A stretch of 46,265 bases of DNA from Candidatus Nitrotoga sp. CP45 (GTDB taxonomy: Bacteria; Pseudomonadota; Gammaproteobacteria; Burkholderiales; Gallionellaceae), in the NCBI GenBank assembly GCA_945874105.1, contig CAMCFJ010000023.1:1-46265 (forward strand), given 5' to 3'. A program made the translations under genes and the position numbers. The notes under the pieces were generated by a model. It was not told the origin of the DNA and made no database searches. It saw nothing but the letters and a program-made list of their open reading frames with translations. Below are positions 25,320-34,772 of the stretch, piece after piece (position 1 is the first letter of the stretch; each line of letters starts with the position of its first letter).

Positions 25320-26789
25320 ATGAACTATATGCTCAAACGTTCTACGCTTGCTATTGCTCTTACTTCGATTTTTTTTTCAACGATTGCATTAGCTGATGAC
25401 CATATCAAGGGTTCCGACAACAAGGAAGACTTTGGCGCCATGACAGAGCACTTGCTGAACGCACAATCCGAGAAATTGTTCGGCTTCAATAAGCCGCTAC
25501 AAAAATCCGCACCAGCAACAACGGGACCCTATCGAGCGCTGGATCAGAAAGCATCAAGCCAAGTGCTTCTGGCTGAAGGTCTTAAAGCAGAATATCTGAC
25601 CCGTAACGCGGCTAATGCCACGGACATGATGGCGTTTTTCCCTGTAGATAAGCCTACCCATTTAATTACTTGTGTTGAAGGAGGCCGTGCTGAGCTCGCC
25701 CCTGGCAAGTACAACCCATCCGTTCAGAGTATTAACCTTGCAACAGGGCATGTTGAAACTCTCCTGCGCGGCATGAGCTCCTGCGACGGTATCCGTACGA
25801 CACCCTGGAACACCATTCTCGCCACTGAAGAGCGCAGTGATGGTGGCGCCTATGAAATACTTGACCCGCTGAATGTTCTTAACAAAACGGTCGAGAATCG
25901 AGCCACAGGAGCTACGACTGACCCAACCCACATTGCCAAACGTAATGCGCTGCCGACCATGGCTTGGGAGGGCTTGGCGATTCTGCCGTCCGGAGTGGTA
26001 ATCGCTGGCGATGAGCTGCGCCCGGGCACCCCTGCTGATGCCGATGGCGGCGCCATTTTCAAGTTTGTACCGCAAACGCCTCGAACCGGGAATGACAAAA
26101 TCGTAAATCTGGTTGATTCGCCACTTACCGCTGGCGCTGTTTATGCCATGCAGGTTTCCTGCGTGAATAACACTCAGCAGTACGGCCAAGGATGTGAAAT
26201 CGGCAATGCGGCTTGGTTGCCGGTCAATGCAGCTACTGCTCGGGCTCAAGCTTATACGCAAGGCGCAACCGGCTATTATCGCCCTGAAGACCTGCATCAG
26301 GATCTGATGTATACGGACTCTGCCAACCCGGATGCAGTCCGTTTCTGCTGGGCCAACACTGGCAATGAAGATGCATTTAACTTTGCTGAAGTTATTTGTG
26401 GTGTGGACGACAAACCGTTAATCGCCTCTGCTACCGTGCGCACTGTTGACGTGAATCGGTTTGTAGAAGGAGATACTGATTTTAATTCCTTTGACAACCT
26501 TGAATTTCAACCAAAAACTGGCAATTTGTACGTGATTGAAGATCACCCAAATGGTGACATTTTTGCTTGCCTGCCAGATGGTGCTGACCGCGATATCAAG
26601 ACAGATGGATGCGTAAAAATGCTTTCAGTGAAAGACTCAAGTGCTGAACCAACCGGCTTTATTTTCTCAGCTGATGGTACTACAGCTTATGTTTCTATCC
26701 AGCATTCAGACGACACGAATATGCCTATGGTAGATGGATATGGCACCGACGACATCATCAAAATAACGGGATTTAAAATCAAGAAATAA
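25320..26789 (+). CDS. Secreted PhoX-like (DUF839) protein, possible alkaline phosphatase
   Basis: The 489-residue protein has a Sec-type signal peptide (about 1-25, cut after ALA). The body shows the PhoX/DUF839 beta-propeller pattern: TEERSDGGAYEILDP, MAWEGLAILPSGVVIAGDE, YYRPEDLH, then DNLEFQPKTGNLYVIEDHPNGD and GFIFSADGTTAYVSIQHS. PhoX enzymes are calcium/iron-dependent phosphatases induced by phosphate shortage. Classical PhoX carries a twin-arginine signal; this one does not, and cofactor binding cannot be confirmed by eye. It could instead be a non-enzymatic DUF839 protein. A terminator follows at 26868. Confidence 0.75.
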   Translation: MNYMLKRSTLAIALTSIFFSTIALADDHIKGSDNKEDFGAMTEHLLNAQSEKLFGFNKPLQKSAPATTGPYRALDQKASSQVLLAEGLKAEYLTRNAANATDMMAFFPVDKPTHLITCVEGGRAELAPGKYNPSVQSINLATGHVETLLRGMSSCDGIRTTPWNTILATEERSDGGAYEILDPLNVLNKTVENRATGATTDPTHIAKRNALPTMAWEGLAILPSGVVIAGDELRPGTPADADGGAIFKFVPQTPRTGNDKIVNLVDSPLTAGAVYAMQVSCVNNTQQYGQGCEIGNAAWLPVNAATARAQAYTQGATGYYRPEDLHQDLMYTDSANPDAVRFCWANTGNEDAFNFAEVICGVDDKPLIASATVRTVDVNRFVEGDTDFNSFDNLEFQPKTGNLYVIEDHPNGDIFACLPDGADRDIKTDGCVKMLSVKDSSAEPTGFIFSADGTTAYVSIQHSDDTNMPMVDGYGTDDIIKITGFKIKK

Positions 26790-26867
26790 ATATTTCTTTA
26801 AAGACGAAAGAAATACATTTCAGTAGCAAATGGTTTTATTTCTGCTTTAAGTTAAATGCTAGTCCAG

Positions 26868-26894
26868 AAAGACCGCAGTTTGCGGTCTTTTTTT
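26868..26894 (+). terminator. Rho-independent terminator after the PhoX-like gene
   Basis: AAAGACCGCA-GTT-TGCGGTCTTT is followed by a T run. The stem is 9-10 bp and perfect. It ends the PhoX-like transcript and could also serve the convergent crcB transcript. Confidence 0.85.
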
Positions 26895-26968
26895 GCCTAA
26901 TAATCTATAAAGATTTCAAGCGGGAAATGGACGCGCTGAATAAATGCGGACGCTATGCCGGTTGTTTT

Positions 26969-27352
26969 TTATTGATGCAACCACTTGAAGGTCTGCATGC
27001 CCAGCACGGTCATCAACAATGAACCGCCAAGATGGGCGGCAATAGTTGCAACACTCCAGGCATATTGCCCGCGTGCCAGCAAAGTGACGGTTTCGGCAGA
27101 GAAGGTTGAGAAGGTCGTTAGCCCGCCGAGAAAGCCGGTGATGATGAACAAGCGCCATTCGGGCGACAGCTCCGGTTGCTGCATGAAGTAGGCCACGGCA
27201 AGACCAATGAGATAGCCACCAATCAAATTTGCGCTCAATGTACCCAGCGCCATATCTGGCAACGTAGCATTAAGCCACACACTTAACCCCCAGCGCAGCC
27301 ACGAACCGATGGCTGCGCCCAGGCCAACTGCGATAAAGGCATAGAGTGTCAT
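26969..27352 (-). CDS. crcB: Fluoride channel CrcB/Fluc
   Basis: The 127-residue protein has four hydrophobic segments and the Fluc signatures: GAAIGSWLRWGLS near the N terminus, GTLSANLIGGYLIG with the conserved Asn, and GFLGGLTTFSTFSAE (about 74-88) with the pore-lining Phe/Ser/Thr residues. Fluc channels work as dual-topology dimers that let fluoride leave the cell. The gene follows the ATP-grasp-like gene by 9 bp, so the two are co-transcribed. I see no fluoride riboswitch upstream of this pair. Confidence 0.95.
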   Translation of the reverse strand: MTLYAFIAVGLGAAIGSWLRWGLSVWLNATLPDMALGTLSANLIGGYLIGLAVAYFMQQPELSPEWRLFIITGFLGGLTTFSTFSAETVTLLARGQYAWSVATIAAHLGGSLLMTVLGMQTFKWLHQ

Positions 27353-27361
27353 GCGCGCATT

Positions 27362-28603
27362 CTAACCGATGACACGTACTGGCGCGAAACCACCGCCAGC
27401 TGTGCGAAAATTGGTGGTTTGCCCTTGGTACAATCGCGCGGCGATAAGCTGCACTTGGCCGTCATACACATAACAGCGTACATCCGATTTAAGCGCAACC
27501 GGCTCCGCACCTTCCAGGCATACCATGCGTTCGCCGGGAGGAGCCATGCGCTGCGCTATATAGCCTCCCTGCATGATTTCAGCAAACACCCGGTTCGTGA
27601 TACTGGCGCCACGATAAGTGCCCTTGCCGCCATAACCGGTGGCAGGCTTGAAGAACCACTGCTTGCGTTGCTGCCGCCACTGCTCAGGCTCTTGCGCGTC
27701 CACTAACCTGGTCTGCGGTATTCCCGTATTTAAAGTGGTAATCGTCGTCTCTGCCACACCCATCGCGCGCAGGCTGTCAGGTGCAGTGAGCAGGGCAAGA
27801 TTACGTTTGTCAGCATATAACGCGTAGACATGAGAATGCGGCGTGAGCACCACTTGATTGCTCTGGTAGGCAGCGCTTATGGCACTATATTTTTGCAAGG
27901 GAAAATCGGTCAGGCGGTTGTAAATCAGATCGATCTTGCGTTCACGGAGATAGAGGCCATCCGTTCGCGCCTCCAGTTCAGCCGGGTCTGCGATGAACGC
28001 TGCAATGCCCGCGCGTTCAAACAATTGCTGCATCAGCACAAACTCTGGATAAAAATATTGTTCGCATGGCTGCTCATCCACGATGGCGATGGTTTGCAGC
28101 GGCGCATCGCCCCGTTCCAGGCGCCATTCATTGCGAAACATATCGAGAAAAACTTGTTCCAAATTGTCAATCGCCGCAGGCTTGCCCGGCGCAACTACGT
28201 CACGCTGACTATGCAGTTGTAATGCATTGAACAGCGCCCCCCCAGCATTAGTGTTGATCTCAATAAGATGCACACCCTCGGCATTAAGATGAAAGTCGTA
28301 ACCGAAAAACACACCTTTGGCACGAGGTGCATATCGAGCGATGGCAGGTGCGTGTTGCAACACGGCATCGCGCCATGCAGATAGCGCCACAACCTGTTGG
28401 ATGGCCTCGATAACTGCGTGCATTTGCTCCACTTCTCCGCTGGAAATAAACAAAGGGACAGCGGCAAACAGGTGGGGGCAACGCTCATTGACACGCTGAT
28501 GCCAAACCTCGCCCTGCTCATGCAGGGTGCGTTCCAGTGCGCCACGATCCATAATGGCCGAATGGCAATCGCCGTTCAGTCCTTTGGCAGTTTCAATACT
28601 CAT
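27362..28603 (-). CDS. ATP-grasp-like protein of unknown function
   Basis: I do not recognise a named family for this 413-residue protein. Visible pieces suggest an ATP-grasp-type ligase: IEINTNAGGALFNALQ near 113-128, YPEFVLMQQLFERAG, IDLIYNRLTDF, YADKRNLALL, and WFFKPATGYGGKGTYRG (about 317-333), whose KP..GxGGKG pattern resembles the nucleotide-binding loop of ATP-grasp enzymes. It ends with a beta segment, RCYVYDGQVQLIAARLYQGQTTNFRT. No signal peptide or membrane segment is seen. It lies 45 bp after the thiolase gene and 9 bp before crcB, so it may share a transcript with both. Peptide- or amine-ligating activity is an inference. Confidence 0.7.
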   Translation of the reverse strand: MSIETAKGLNGDCHSAIMDRGALERTLHEQGEVWHQRVNERCPHLFAAVPLFISSGEVEQMHAVIEAIQQVVALSAWRDAVLQHAPAIARYAPRAKGVFFGYDFHLNAEGVHLIEINTNAGGALFNALQLHSQRDVVAPGKPAAIDNLEQVFLDMFRNEWRLERGDAPLQTIAIVDEQPCEQYFYPEFVLMQQLFERAGIAAFIADPAELEARTDGLYLRERKIDLIYNRLTDFPLQKYSAISAAYQSNQVVLTPHSHVYALYADKRNLALLTAPDSLRAMGVAETTITTLNTGIPQTRLVDAQEPEQWRQQRKQWFFKPATGYGGKGTYRGASITNRVFAEIMQGGYIAQRMAPPGERMVCLEGAEPVALKSDVRCYVYDGQVQLIAARLYQGQTTNFRTAGGGFAPVRVIG

Positions 28604-28648
28604 GAAATATTTTCACTTTCCCAGCCCGGATGTTTCATAACGCCCAGG

Positions 28649-29848
28649 CTAAAAGGCTTCGAAAATTCCGGCAGCGCCCATGCCGGTACCAATACACATG
28701 GTAACCATGCCGTATTTCTGTTTGCGCCTGCGTAACCCATGCAGCAAGGTAGCAGTGCGGATTGCGCCGGTGGCACCCAGTGGATGACCCAACGCTATCG
28801 CCCCACCCAGTGGATTTACTTTGGCGGGATCCAGGGCGACCTCCTTTATTACAGCCAGTGATTGCGCGGCAAAAGCTTCGTTGAGTTCGATCCAGTCGAT
28901 GTCGTCCAGTCGCAAACCGACTTGACGCAACACACGCGGAATAGCTTCTTTCGGGCCGATGCCCATAATCTCCGGGGGCACGCCCGCCACAGCAAAACCG
29001 AGAAATTTTCCTATTGGCGTCAGGTTGTAACGCTTCAGCGCGGCCTCGCTGACCAGCAACACCGCGCCCGCACCGTCCGACATCTGCGAAGTGTTGCCCG
29101 CCGTAACCGAACCATACTGCGCAAACACGGTTTTGAGTTTAGCCAGCGCCTCCATCGAAGTGTCTGCACGTGGACCTTCATCCTGCTCCGCCATACTGGT
29201 ATGCACGCTCGTTTCGCGACTAAATAAATCTGGCACATGGCTCAGAATTTGATACGGCGTAATTTCTTCCTTGAATTCATTATTCGCAATAGCTTGCAAG
29301 GCGCGGCGGTGGCTCTCGCAGGCGAAGGCATCCTGTGCTTCGCGGCTTATCTGCCAGCGTTCCGCCACCTTCTCAGCAGTCAGCCCCATGCCATAAGCGA
29401 TGGCGATATTCTCATCGCGCGCAAAAATGGCTGGATTCATCGCAATTTTATTTCCCGTTATCGGCACCATACTCATGCTCTCGGTACCGGCCGCAATCAT
29501 CACGTCCGCTTCGCCGAGGCGAATTCGGTCTGCCGCGAGTGCCACAGCCTGCAACCCGGAAGAACAGAAGCGGTTAACGGTCAGTCCGGGCACAGAATTC
29601 GGCAAGCCAGCCAACAGCAATGCAATTCGCGCCACATTCATGCCCTGCTCAGCTTCCGGCCTGGCACAGCCGGCGATGACATCGCCCACTGCGGCAGGGT
29701 CAAGTGAGGGACATTGCCCCATCACACTTTTCAGCACGTGCGCCAGCAAATCGTCAGGCCGAGTGTTGCGGAACATGCCACGCGGCGCCTTGCCCACCGG
29801 GGTGCGAGTGGCGGCAACGATATAAGCTTCCTGAATTTGTTTGGACAT
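28649..29848 (-). CDS. fadA: Acetyl-CoA C-acyltransferase (thiolase, FadA/FadI type)
   Basis: The 399-residue protein has all thiolase hallmarks: nucleophile Cys95 in NRFCSSGLQ, the [17 protein letters not shown] block with His355, and the second Cys385 in [10 protein letters not shown]. The last motif normally reads CxGGGxG; the Gly-to-Thr change here is minor. It performs the last step of beta-oxidation, cleaving 3-ketoacyl-CoA with CoA. It lies 54 bp after the FadN-type fusion gene and probably forms an operon with it. Confidence 0.93.
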   Translation of the reverse strand: MSKQIQEAYIVAATRTPVGKAPRGMFRNTRPDDLLAHVLKSVMGQCPSLDPAAVGDVIAGCARPEAEQGMNVARIALLLAGLPNSVPGLTVNRFCSSGLQAVALAADRIRLGEADVMIAAGTESMSMVPITGNKIAMNPAIFARDENIAIAYGMGLTAEKVAERWQISREAQDAFACESHRRALQAIANNEFKEEITPYQILSHVPDLFSRETSVHTSMAEQDEGPRADTSMEALAKLKTVFAQYGSVTAGNTSQMSDGAGAVLLVSEAALKRYNLTPIGKFLGFAVAGVPPEIMGIGPKEAIPRVLRQVGLRLDDIDWIELNEAFAAQSLAVIKEVALDPAKVNPLGGAIALGHPLGATGAIRTATLLHGLRRRKQKYGMVTMCIGTGMGAAGIFEAF

Positions 29849-29902
29849 GAATTACTCCTAATTAGGAAATGCCAGATAAGGGCGGGGGATTGTAAAGCGC
29901 CT

Positions 29903-32389
29903 CTAATTTCGCAATGGTTTGCTATTCCTCAACGTGTACTCAATGCGTTCCTGCGTCTTGTCCATCGCCAGCAACTCAAGGAAATTGCGTCGCTCCAGAT
30001 CAAGCAGCCATTGTTCATCAACCATGCTGCCGACTTCCACGTCACCACCGCACATCACCTCAGCCACGCGGCAGCCAATAGCGTAATCATGCTCCGAGAT
30101 GAATTCCCCTTCCAGCATGTTGACCATGGATGCCTTGAAGGAGGCAATACCCGTCCTGCCCGCTACCGGAATCTGACGCTGTATCAGGGGCGGGCGATAA
30201 GCCGTGGCTACCAGCGCCAATGCTTCTTGCTTGGCCACATGCAGCAATTCAAAGTGGTTCATCACGATGCGATCCGAGGCTCGCAAATAGCCCATCTCGC
30301 GCGCCTGCTCTGCGCTCTTGGATACTTCACTCATGGCGATATTCTGAAAATAGCGGCGCAGGAACGGAAAAATATCGCCGCCCTTTGCTTCCGCCGCCGC
30401 GCGTTGCGTCATTTCCTTGCAGCCGCCTCCGGAAGGCAGCAAGCCGACACCGGTTTCTACCAGCCCGATATAACTTTCCAGCACAGCAACGATACGCGTG
30501 CAATGAATCGAAATTTCACAGCCACCGCCCAGCGCGAGACCGTCTACCGCCGCGATAGTAGGCACCTGCGCATATTTCAGGCGCTGCGACATCCGCTGGA
30601 ATTTGATGATTACGTCTTCTACACGAGGTACATTGCCGGTTGCCGCATTGACGATCTCGCTTAATCCACCGCCGCCCGCCACGGTATATTTGACGCGTTG
30701 CACCGCGCCTTTAAACTTGCCGAAAAACCCACCGGATTGTTCTTCGCCAACCTTCTGCACCCCTTGCATCATTTGCAACAAATCTGCACCGGCTGAGAAT
30801 GGAGGGGCGGTCTGCCAAATTATTAGTGCAAGCCAGTTTTCCTCGGCTTCGTCCAGCGCGCGCAGAATGCCGTCCAGCAATTCGCTGCTGATGATATGCA
30901 TCTTGGATTTAAAACTCAGGATGGCGATATCGTTGCCGCTGTGCCACATACGCACCGTTTCGGTCTCGAAAATCGTTTCGCCATATTGCGTTTCCTCGCC
31001 CGGCAATCGGTCTGGAAACTCCTGACGGCGATATACCGCTAGCGTCGAGCGTGCCTGATATTGATTGCTGCCCGGCGAGAATGAGCCCTGTGCGCCATGC
31101 ACCTCATTACGCGTTGCCTCGGTTACCCAGTCTGGCAGGGGTGCTGACGACATTGTCCTGCCCGCTGCAATATCCTCATTGAGCCAGCCCACTACGTTTT
31201 GCCAGCCTGCCGTCTGCCAGATTTCGAACGGCCCACTGTCCCAGCCGAAACCCCAGCGCACGGCAAAATCCAGATCACGCGCATTATTGGCGATGCCTTC
31301 CAGATGGATCGCGCAATAGTGAAATAAATCGCGAAACACCGCCCACAGAAATTGCGCTTGCGGTCGCGTGCTGGCACGCAGGGCGGCAAGTTTTTTCGCC
31401 CAATCGCGTTCGCGCAACATGTCTTTCACCGCATCATCCAACTTGTCATCCGACAAGCGATAAGTCTGCAAATCCAGATCGAATACATGAATTTTATTAC
31501 CGACTTTCTGATACACGCCGCGCTTGGATTTCTGCCCCAGCGCGCCCTCCCCTACCAGCTTGCTCAGCCAGTCCGGCAACGCGAAATGTGTGTGCCAGGG
31601 ATCGTCTGCAAGATTATTGCGCATGGTGTCGACCACATGTGCGAACACATCCAGCCCAACCACGTCCAGGGTGCGGAAAGTAGCGCTTTTGGGGCGTCCC
31701 AGATAGCGGCCAGTCAGGGCATCCACGGTATCGAAGGCCAGCCCCAAGCGCTGCGCATGATGCAGCGTGGCCAGCAGAGAAAATACACCGATGCGGTTGG
31801 CAATAAAGTTGGGCGTGTCCTTGGCGCGCACCACGCCCTTGCCCAGAGTGGAGACAAGAAACTCTTCCAGCTTGTCCAGCAGTACAGCGTCGGTACCGAT
31901 GCAGGGAATCAGCTCGACCAGATGCATGTAGCGCGGCGGGTTAAAGAAATGAATTCCGCAGAATCGATGGCGCTGCGCTTCTGGAAACGCCTGAGCCAGC
32001 TCGTTGATAGACAGCCCGGAAGTGTTGCTGGCGAAAATGCAATCTGCGCCGAGATAGGGGGCGACCTTGCGGTAAAGATCGGACTTCCAGTCTATGCGCT
32101 CGGCAATCGCCTCAATCACCAGATCACAGCCACGCAGCAATTCGAGGTGCTGCCCGTAATTTGCAGGTTGAATAGTGGTCAGCTTGGCAGGTGATGCCAA
32201 GGGACTGGGTTCGAGCTTCTTCAAGCCTTCCAGCGCCTTGGTCACATTGCCATTGGGATCACCCTCTTTGGCAGGCAACTCGAACAGCAATGTCTCCACA
32301 TTGGCGTTGATCAGATGCGCGGCAATCTGCGCGCCCATTACCCCTGCGCCCAATACCGCGACCTTACGTATAATAAAATTCTTAGGCAT
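29903..32389 (-). CDS. 3-hydroxyacyl-CoA dehydrogenase / enoyl-CoA hydratase fusion (FadN type)
   Basis: The product has 828 residues. It begins with a Rossmann NAD-binding domain (VAVLGAGVMGAQIAAHL, about 10-26) and the 3-hydroxyacyl-CoA dehydrogenase core with the IHFFNPPRYMHLVELI motif. The enoyl-CoA hydratase-like domain follows in the C-terminal third (AGADLLQMMQG; ALGGGCEISIHC; GLLPSGGGCKEM). The order is the reverse of E. coli FadB and matches the FadN family. It carries out hydration and dehydrogenation in beta-oxidation. The frame opens at 32422; I chose the ATG at 32389 because the domain starts there and a GGGGA stretch precedes it, though close. MITE copy 5 lies upstream. Confidence 0.9.
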   Translation of the reverse strand: MPKNFIIRKVAVLGAGVMGAQIAAHLINANVETLLFELPAKEGDPNGNVTKALEGLKKLEPSPLASPAKLTTIQPANYGQHLELLRGCDLVIEAIAERIDWKSDLYRKVAPYLGADCIFASNTSGLSINELAQAFPEAQRHRFCGIHFFNPPRYMHLVELIPCIGTDAVLLDKLEEFLVSTLGKGVVRAKDTPNFIANRIGVFSLLATLHHAQRLGLAFDTVDALTGRYLGRPKSATFRTLDVVGLDVFAHVVDTMRNNLADDPWHTHFALPDWLSKLVGEGALGQKSKRGVYQKVGNKIHVFDLDLQTYRLSDDKLDDAVKDMLRERDWAKKLAALRASTRPQAQFLWAVFRDLFHYCAIHLEGIANNARDLDFAVRWGFGWDSGPFEIWQTAGWQNVVGWLNEDIAAGRTMSSAPLPDWVTEATRNEVHGAQGSFSPGSNQYQARSTLAVYRRQEFPDRLPGEETQYGETIFETETVRMWHSGNDIAILSFKSKMHIISSELLDGILRALDEAEENWLALIIWQTAPPFSAGADLLQMMQGVQKVGEEQSGGFFGKFKGAVQRVKYTVAGGGGLSEIVNAATGNVPRVEDVIIKFQRMSQRLKYAQVPTIAAVDGLALGGGCEISIHCTRIVAVLESYIGLVETGVGLLPSGGGCKEMTQRAAAEAKGGDIFPFLRRYFQNIAMSEVSKSAEQAREMGYLRASDRIVMNHFELLHVAKQEALALVATAYRPPLIQRQIPVAGRTGIASFKASMVNMLEGEFISEHDYAIGCRVAEVMCGGDVEVGSMVDEQWLLDLERRNFLELLAMDKTQERIEYTLRNSKPLRN

Positions 32390-32439
32390 ATCCCCGTTTC
32401 CAAAAACAATAAAAGAAGGCATTCATTAGTCAGGTGGCA

Positions 32440-32618
32440 CAATGATCAGTTACGCCAACCCTCTCTCCAACTCTCTCCCGCAAGCGGGAGAGAGGGTGAT
32501 CGTCCCCTCTCCCGTTTACGGGAGAGGGTTAGGGAGAGGGCAATTACCGCAAATCAACTGCCACGCTGCGGGTAAATCCAAAACAATATGTTTCGTTATT
32601 TACAATTTGCGATACTAG
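32440..32618 (+). repeat. MITE copy 5 (long type, left end missing)
   Basis: Similarity starts at TGATCAGTTACGCCAACC and runs to ATTTGCGATACTAG. The left CTAGTATC terminal repeat is absent. The hairpins are CCCGCAAGCGGG and CCCGTTTACGGG. Confidence 0.88.
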
Positions 32619-32619
32619 T

Positions 32620-32671
32620 GGTTCGACAAGGCCTTCAGTCCTGAGCAAAGTCCAAGGGTCACCACGAACGG
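32620..32671. repeat. REP-like segment (GGTTCGACAAGGCCTTCAGTC type)
   Basis: GGTTCGACAAGGCCTTCAG...CCTGAGCAAAGTCCAAGGGTC is shared, with small changes, with 37340-37398. It is a member of the widespread GTTCG/CGAAC repeat class. Confidence 0.65.
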
Positions 32672-32736
32672 TTAAGCGAACAGTATTTAGTGTAGGCGCA
32701 CGTTGCTGCAAGAGGGTCAATGCTGGTTATCCCTAT

Positions 32737-34542
32737 TCAGTGCCCTTGATAAAGCTGTTCAATTTCTTTAGCAAAGCGCTCCACTACGGATCTACGTTTA
32801 ACCTTCAGGGTGGGTGTCAACAGTCCGTCATCTATGCTCCACGGCTCGGCCAGCAGCAATACCCGGCGAACCTTGGCATAACCCGGAAATTCCTTTATCT
32901 GGTCGGCGATGCGCTGCAACACTTGTTGCTCGAGACGGGAATGATGCAACGATTCCGTCAGATCCGGACGCACGCCGGCCTCTTGCGCAAAGGATGTCCA
33001 GTTAGCCGGATTCACTACTGCCAGCACAACCAGGTAGGGGCGACCTTCGCCATGCACCATCACCAGATCGAATAATCGGTCGCGCAGAATGGCATGTTCC
33101 ATGTCCGCCGGAGGAATTTTTTCACCGTTGGACATCACGATAATTTCCTTCAGATGCCCCGTGATAGTGATATGTCCTGACTCGCTCATGGAAGCAAGAT
33201 CGCCACTGTCTAGCCAGCCATCCGCATCAATCATGGCACGTGTTGCCTCGGCATTATTCCAGTAACCCAGCATCACATTCTGCCCTCTCACCAGCAACGC
33301 GCTCTGATCGTTGATGCGCACTTCCACACCCGGCAAAGAAAGGCCAACACTGGATGGAAAGTTGTTATTCACGCGATTAGCGCAAACAACAGGACTGGTC
33401 TCGGTCAGGCCATAGCCTTGCAAAATAGGCAAGCCAAGTGCAATAAATACGCGTGATATTTCTGGCTGCAAAGCTGCTCCACCGCACAAAGTCAGGCGCA
33501 GCCGTCCACCTAAACGCGCCATGACCTTGCTCGCAACCAAGTGATTAAACAACGGCCAAAGCAATAAGAATGGATGCCAGCCAGCACGCCCCTGTTCGTG
33601 CTCAAAACGACGCCAACCTACATTGACCGCCAAAGCGAATAACTTGCGCCGCAGCGGCGACGCCTCTTCCAGCTTGGTGCGAATCGCCCCATAGATGCGC
33701 TCAAAAATGCGAGGCACAGAAACCAGAATAGTGGGACGAATAATTTTTAAATCCTCCGACAACAACTGAACGGAGCGCGCATAGGCAACCGTGACACCCG
33801 CCATCACGCAGATGTAATAACCCACCGTACGTTCGAAGGCGTGAGAAAGCGGCAAAAAAGACAGCATGGTGTCCGCACCAGAAACGGGGCAGGTCAGCAA
33901 GGCCGCATGGGCGTCAAACAAAATATTGCGATGTGACAGCATCACTCCCTTGGGGCGGCCCGTGGTACCCGATGTGTACATGATCGTGGCCAGCGCATCC
34001 CGCTCGCGCACCTGCTCTTCGACCAAAACCGCATGCGCGGGCAGCCACTCCTCCGCACATTGCAAGCGCGCCTCATCATGTCCGACTATCCTGTCCAGAC
34101 TGATCATGCGCTGTATACATGGCAGCTGTGCGCACCCGCTACGCAATTCTTTCCATTGTTCTGAACTTTCGAACAACAGCACCTTCACGCCCGCATCCTT
34201 GATGATATAGGCCACACTGTCCTGCCTGTCCTCAGTGTATAGCGGCACCACAACGAGGCCGAGCGATAACGCCGCCTGATCGAACAATACCCATTGCGGG
34301 CAGTTGCGCAACATGATGCCGACACGGTCGCCCACTGCCAATCCCTCACTCATCAGTGCCGCCTGCCAGCGCGCCGTTTGATCGCGCGCCTGTGCCCATG
34401 TCATCGATAGCCAAGCATTGTCATTCGTATCGAAATAACGGTAGGCAATAGCCTCAGGCGTGCGTTTCACACGCTCGACAAACAACCCATGCAAGGTGAC
34501 TGCCTGTTCCGGCGTGATATTGTGGTCTTGGTTATCCGGCAT
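32737..34542 (-). CDS. Long-chain acyl-CoA synthetase (AMP-forming)
   Basis: The product has ~601 residues. The adenylate-forming signature is IMYTSGTTGRPKGVMLSHRN (P-loop, near 190), followed by FLPLSHAFERTVGYY, GYGLTETSPVV, LVRGQNVMLGYW, DGWLDSGDLA and the C-terminal domain with GHLKEIIVMSNGEKIPP and LTPTLKVKRR. It activates fatty acids to acyl-CoA, feeding the FadE, FadN-type and thiolase steps next door. The frame opens at 34578; the ATG at 34542 has a perfect GGAGGG ribosome site. MITEs lie on both sides (copies 5 and 6). Confidence 0.93.
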   Translation of the reverse strand: MPDNQDHNITPEQAVTLHGLFVERVKRTPEAIAYRYFDTNDNAWLSMTWAQARDQTARWQAALMSEGLAVGDRVGIMLRNCPQWVLFDQAALSLGLVVVPLYTEDRQDSVAYIIKDAGVKVLLFESSEQWKELRSGCAQLPCIQRMISLDRIVGHDEARLQCAEEWLPAHAVLVEEQVRERDALATIMYTSGTTGRPKGVMLSHRNILFDAHAALLTCPVSGADTMLSFLPLSHAFERTVGYYICVMAGVTVAYARSVQLLSEDLKIIRPTILVSVPRIFERIYGAIRTKLEEASPLRRKLFALAVNVGWRRFEHEQGRAGWHPFLLLWPLFNHLVASKVMARLGGRLRLTLCGGAALQPEISRVFIALGLPILQGYGLTETSPVVCANRVNNNFPSSVGLSLPGVEVRINDQSALLVRGQNVMLGYWNNAEATRAMIDADGWLDSGDLASMSESGHITITGHLKEIIVMSNGEKIPPADMEHAILRDRLFDLVMVHGEGRPYLVVLAVVNPANWTSFAQEAGVRPDLTESLHHSRLEQQVLQRIADQIKEFPGYAKVRRVLLLAEPWSIDDGLLTPTLKVKRRSVVERFAKEIEQLYQGH

Positions 34543-34584
34543 GATTACCCTCCTCACTATCTGGCGCCCGTCGTTCAAATAATA

Positions 34585-34772
34585 CTAGTATCACGACCTG
34601 TTAATTGCGAAAACCCTCTCTTCAACTCTCTCCCGCAAGCGGGAGAGAGAGTGATCGTCCCCTCCCCCGCTTGCGGGGGAGGGTTAGGGAGAGGGCAATT
34701 ACCGGAACTCAACTGCCATGCTGCGGGCAAATCCAAAACAATATGTTTCGTTATTTACGATTTGCGATACTC
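34585..34772 (+). repeat. MITE copy 6 (short type) overlapping the fadE 3' end
   Basis: It runs from CTAGTATCACGACCTG to ATTTGCGATACTCG; the final CTAG is changed to CTCG. The hairpins are CCCGCAAGCGGG and CCCCCGCTTGCGGGGG. The last ~22 bp lie inside the fadE reading frame and supply its stop codon. Confidence 0.92.

Larger units (their letters stand above)
32390..32736. other. Intergenic stretch, fadD-like to fadN-like, with repeats
   Basis: About 345 bp are nearly filled by MITE copy 5 (32440-32618) and a REP-like segment (32620-32671). No gene or terminator of the usual kind is visible, although the MITE hairpins could act as one. Confidence 0.5.

Noticed and set aside
28604-28648. Fluoride riboswitch for the crcB transcript
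   Set aside because: The gap upstream of the crcB operon genes is too short and shows none of the conserved riboswitch pseudoknot elements that I can recognise.
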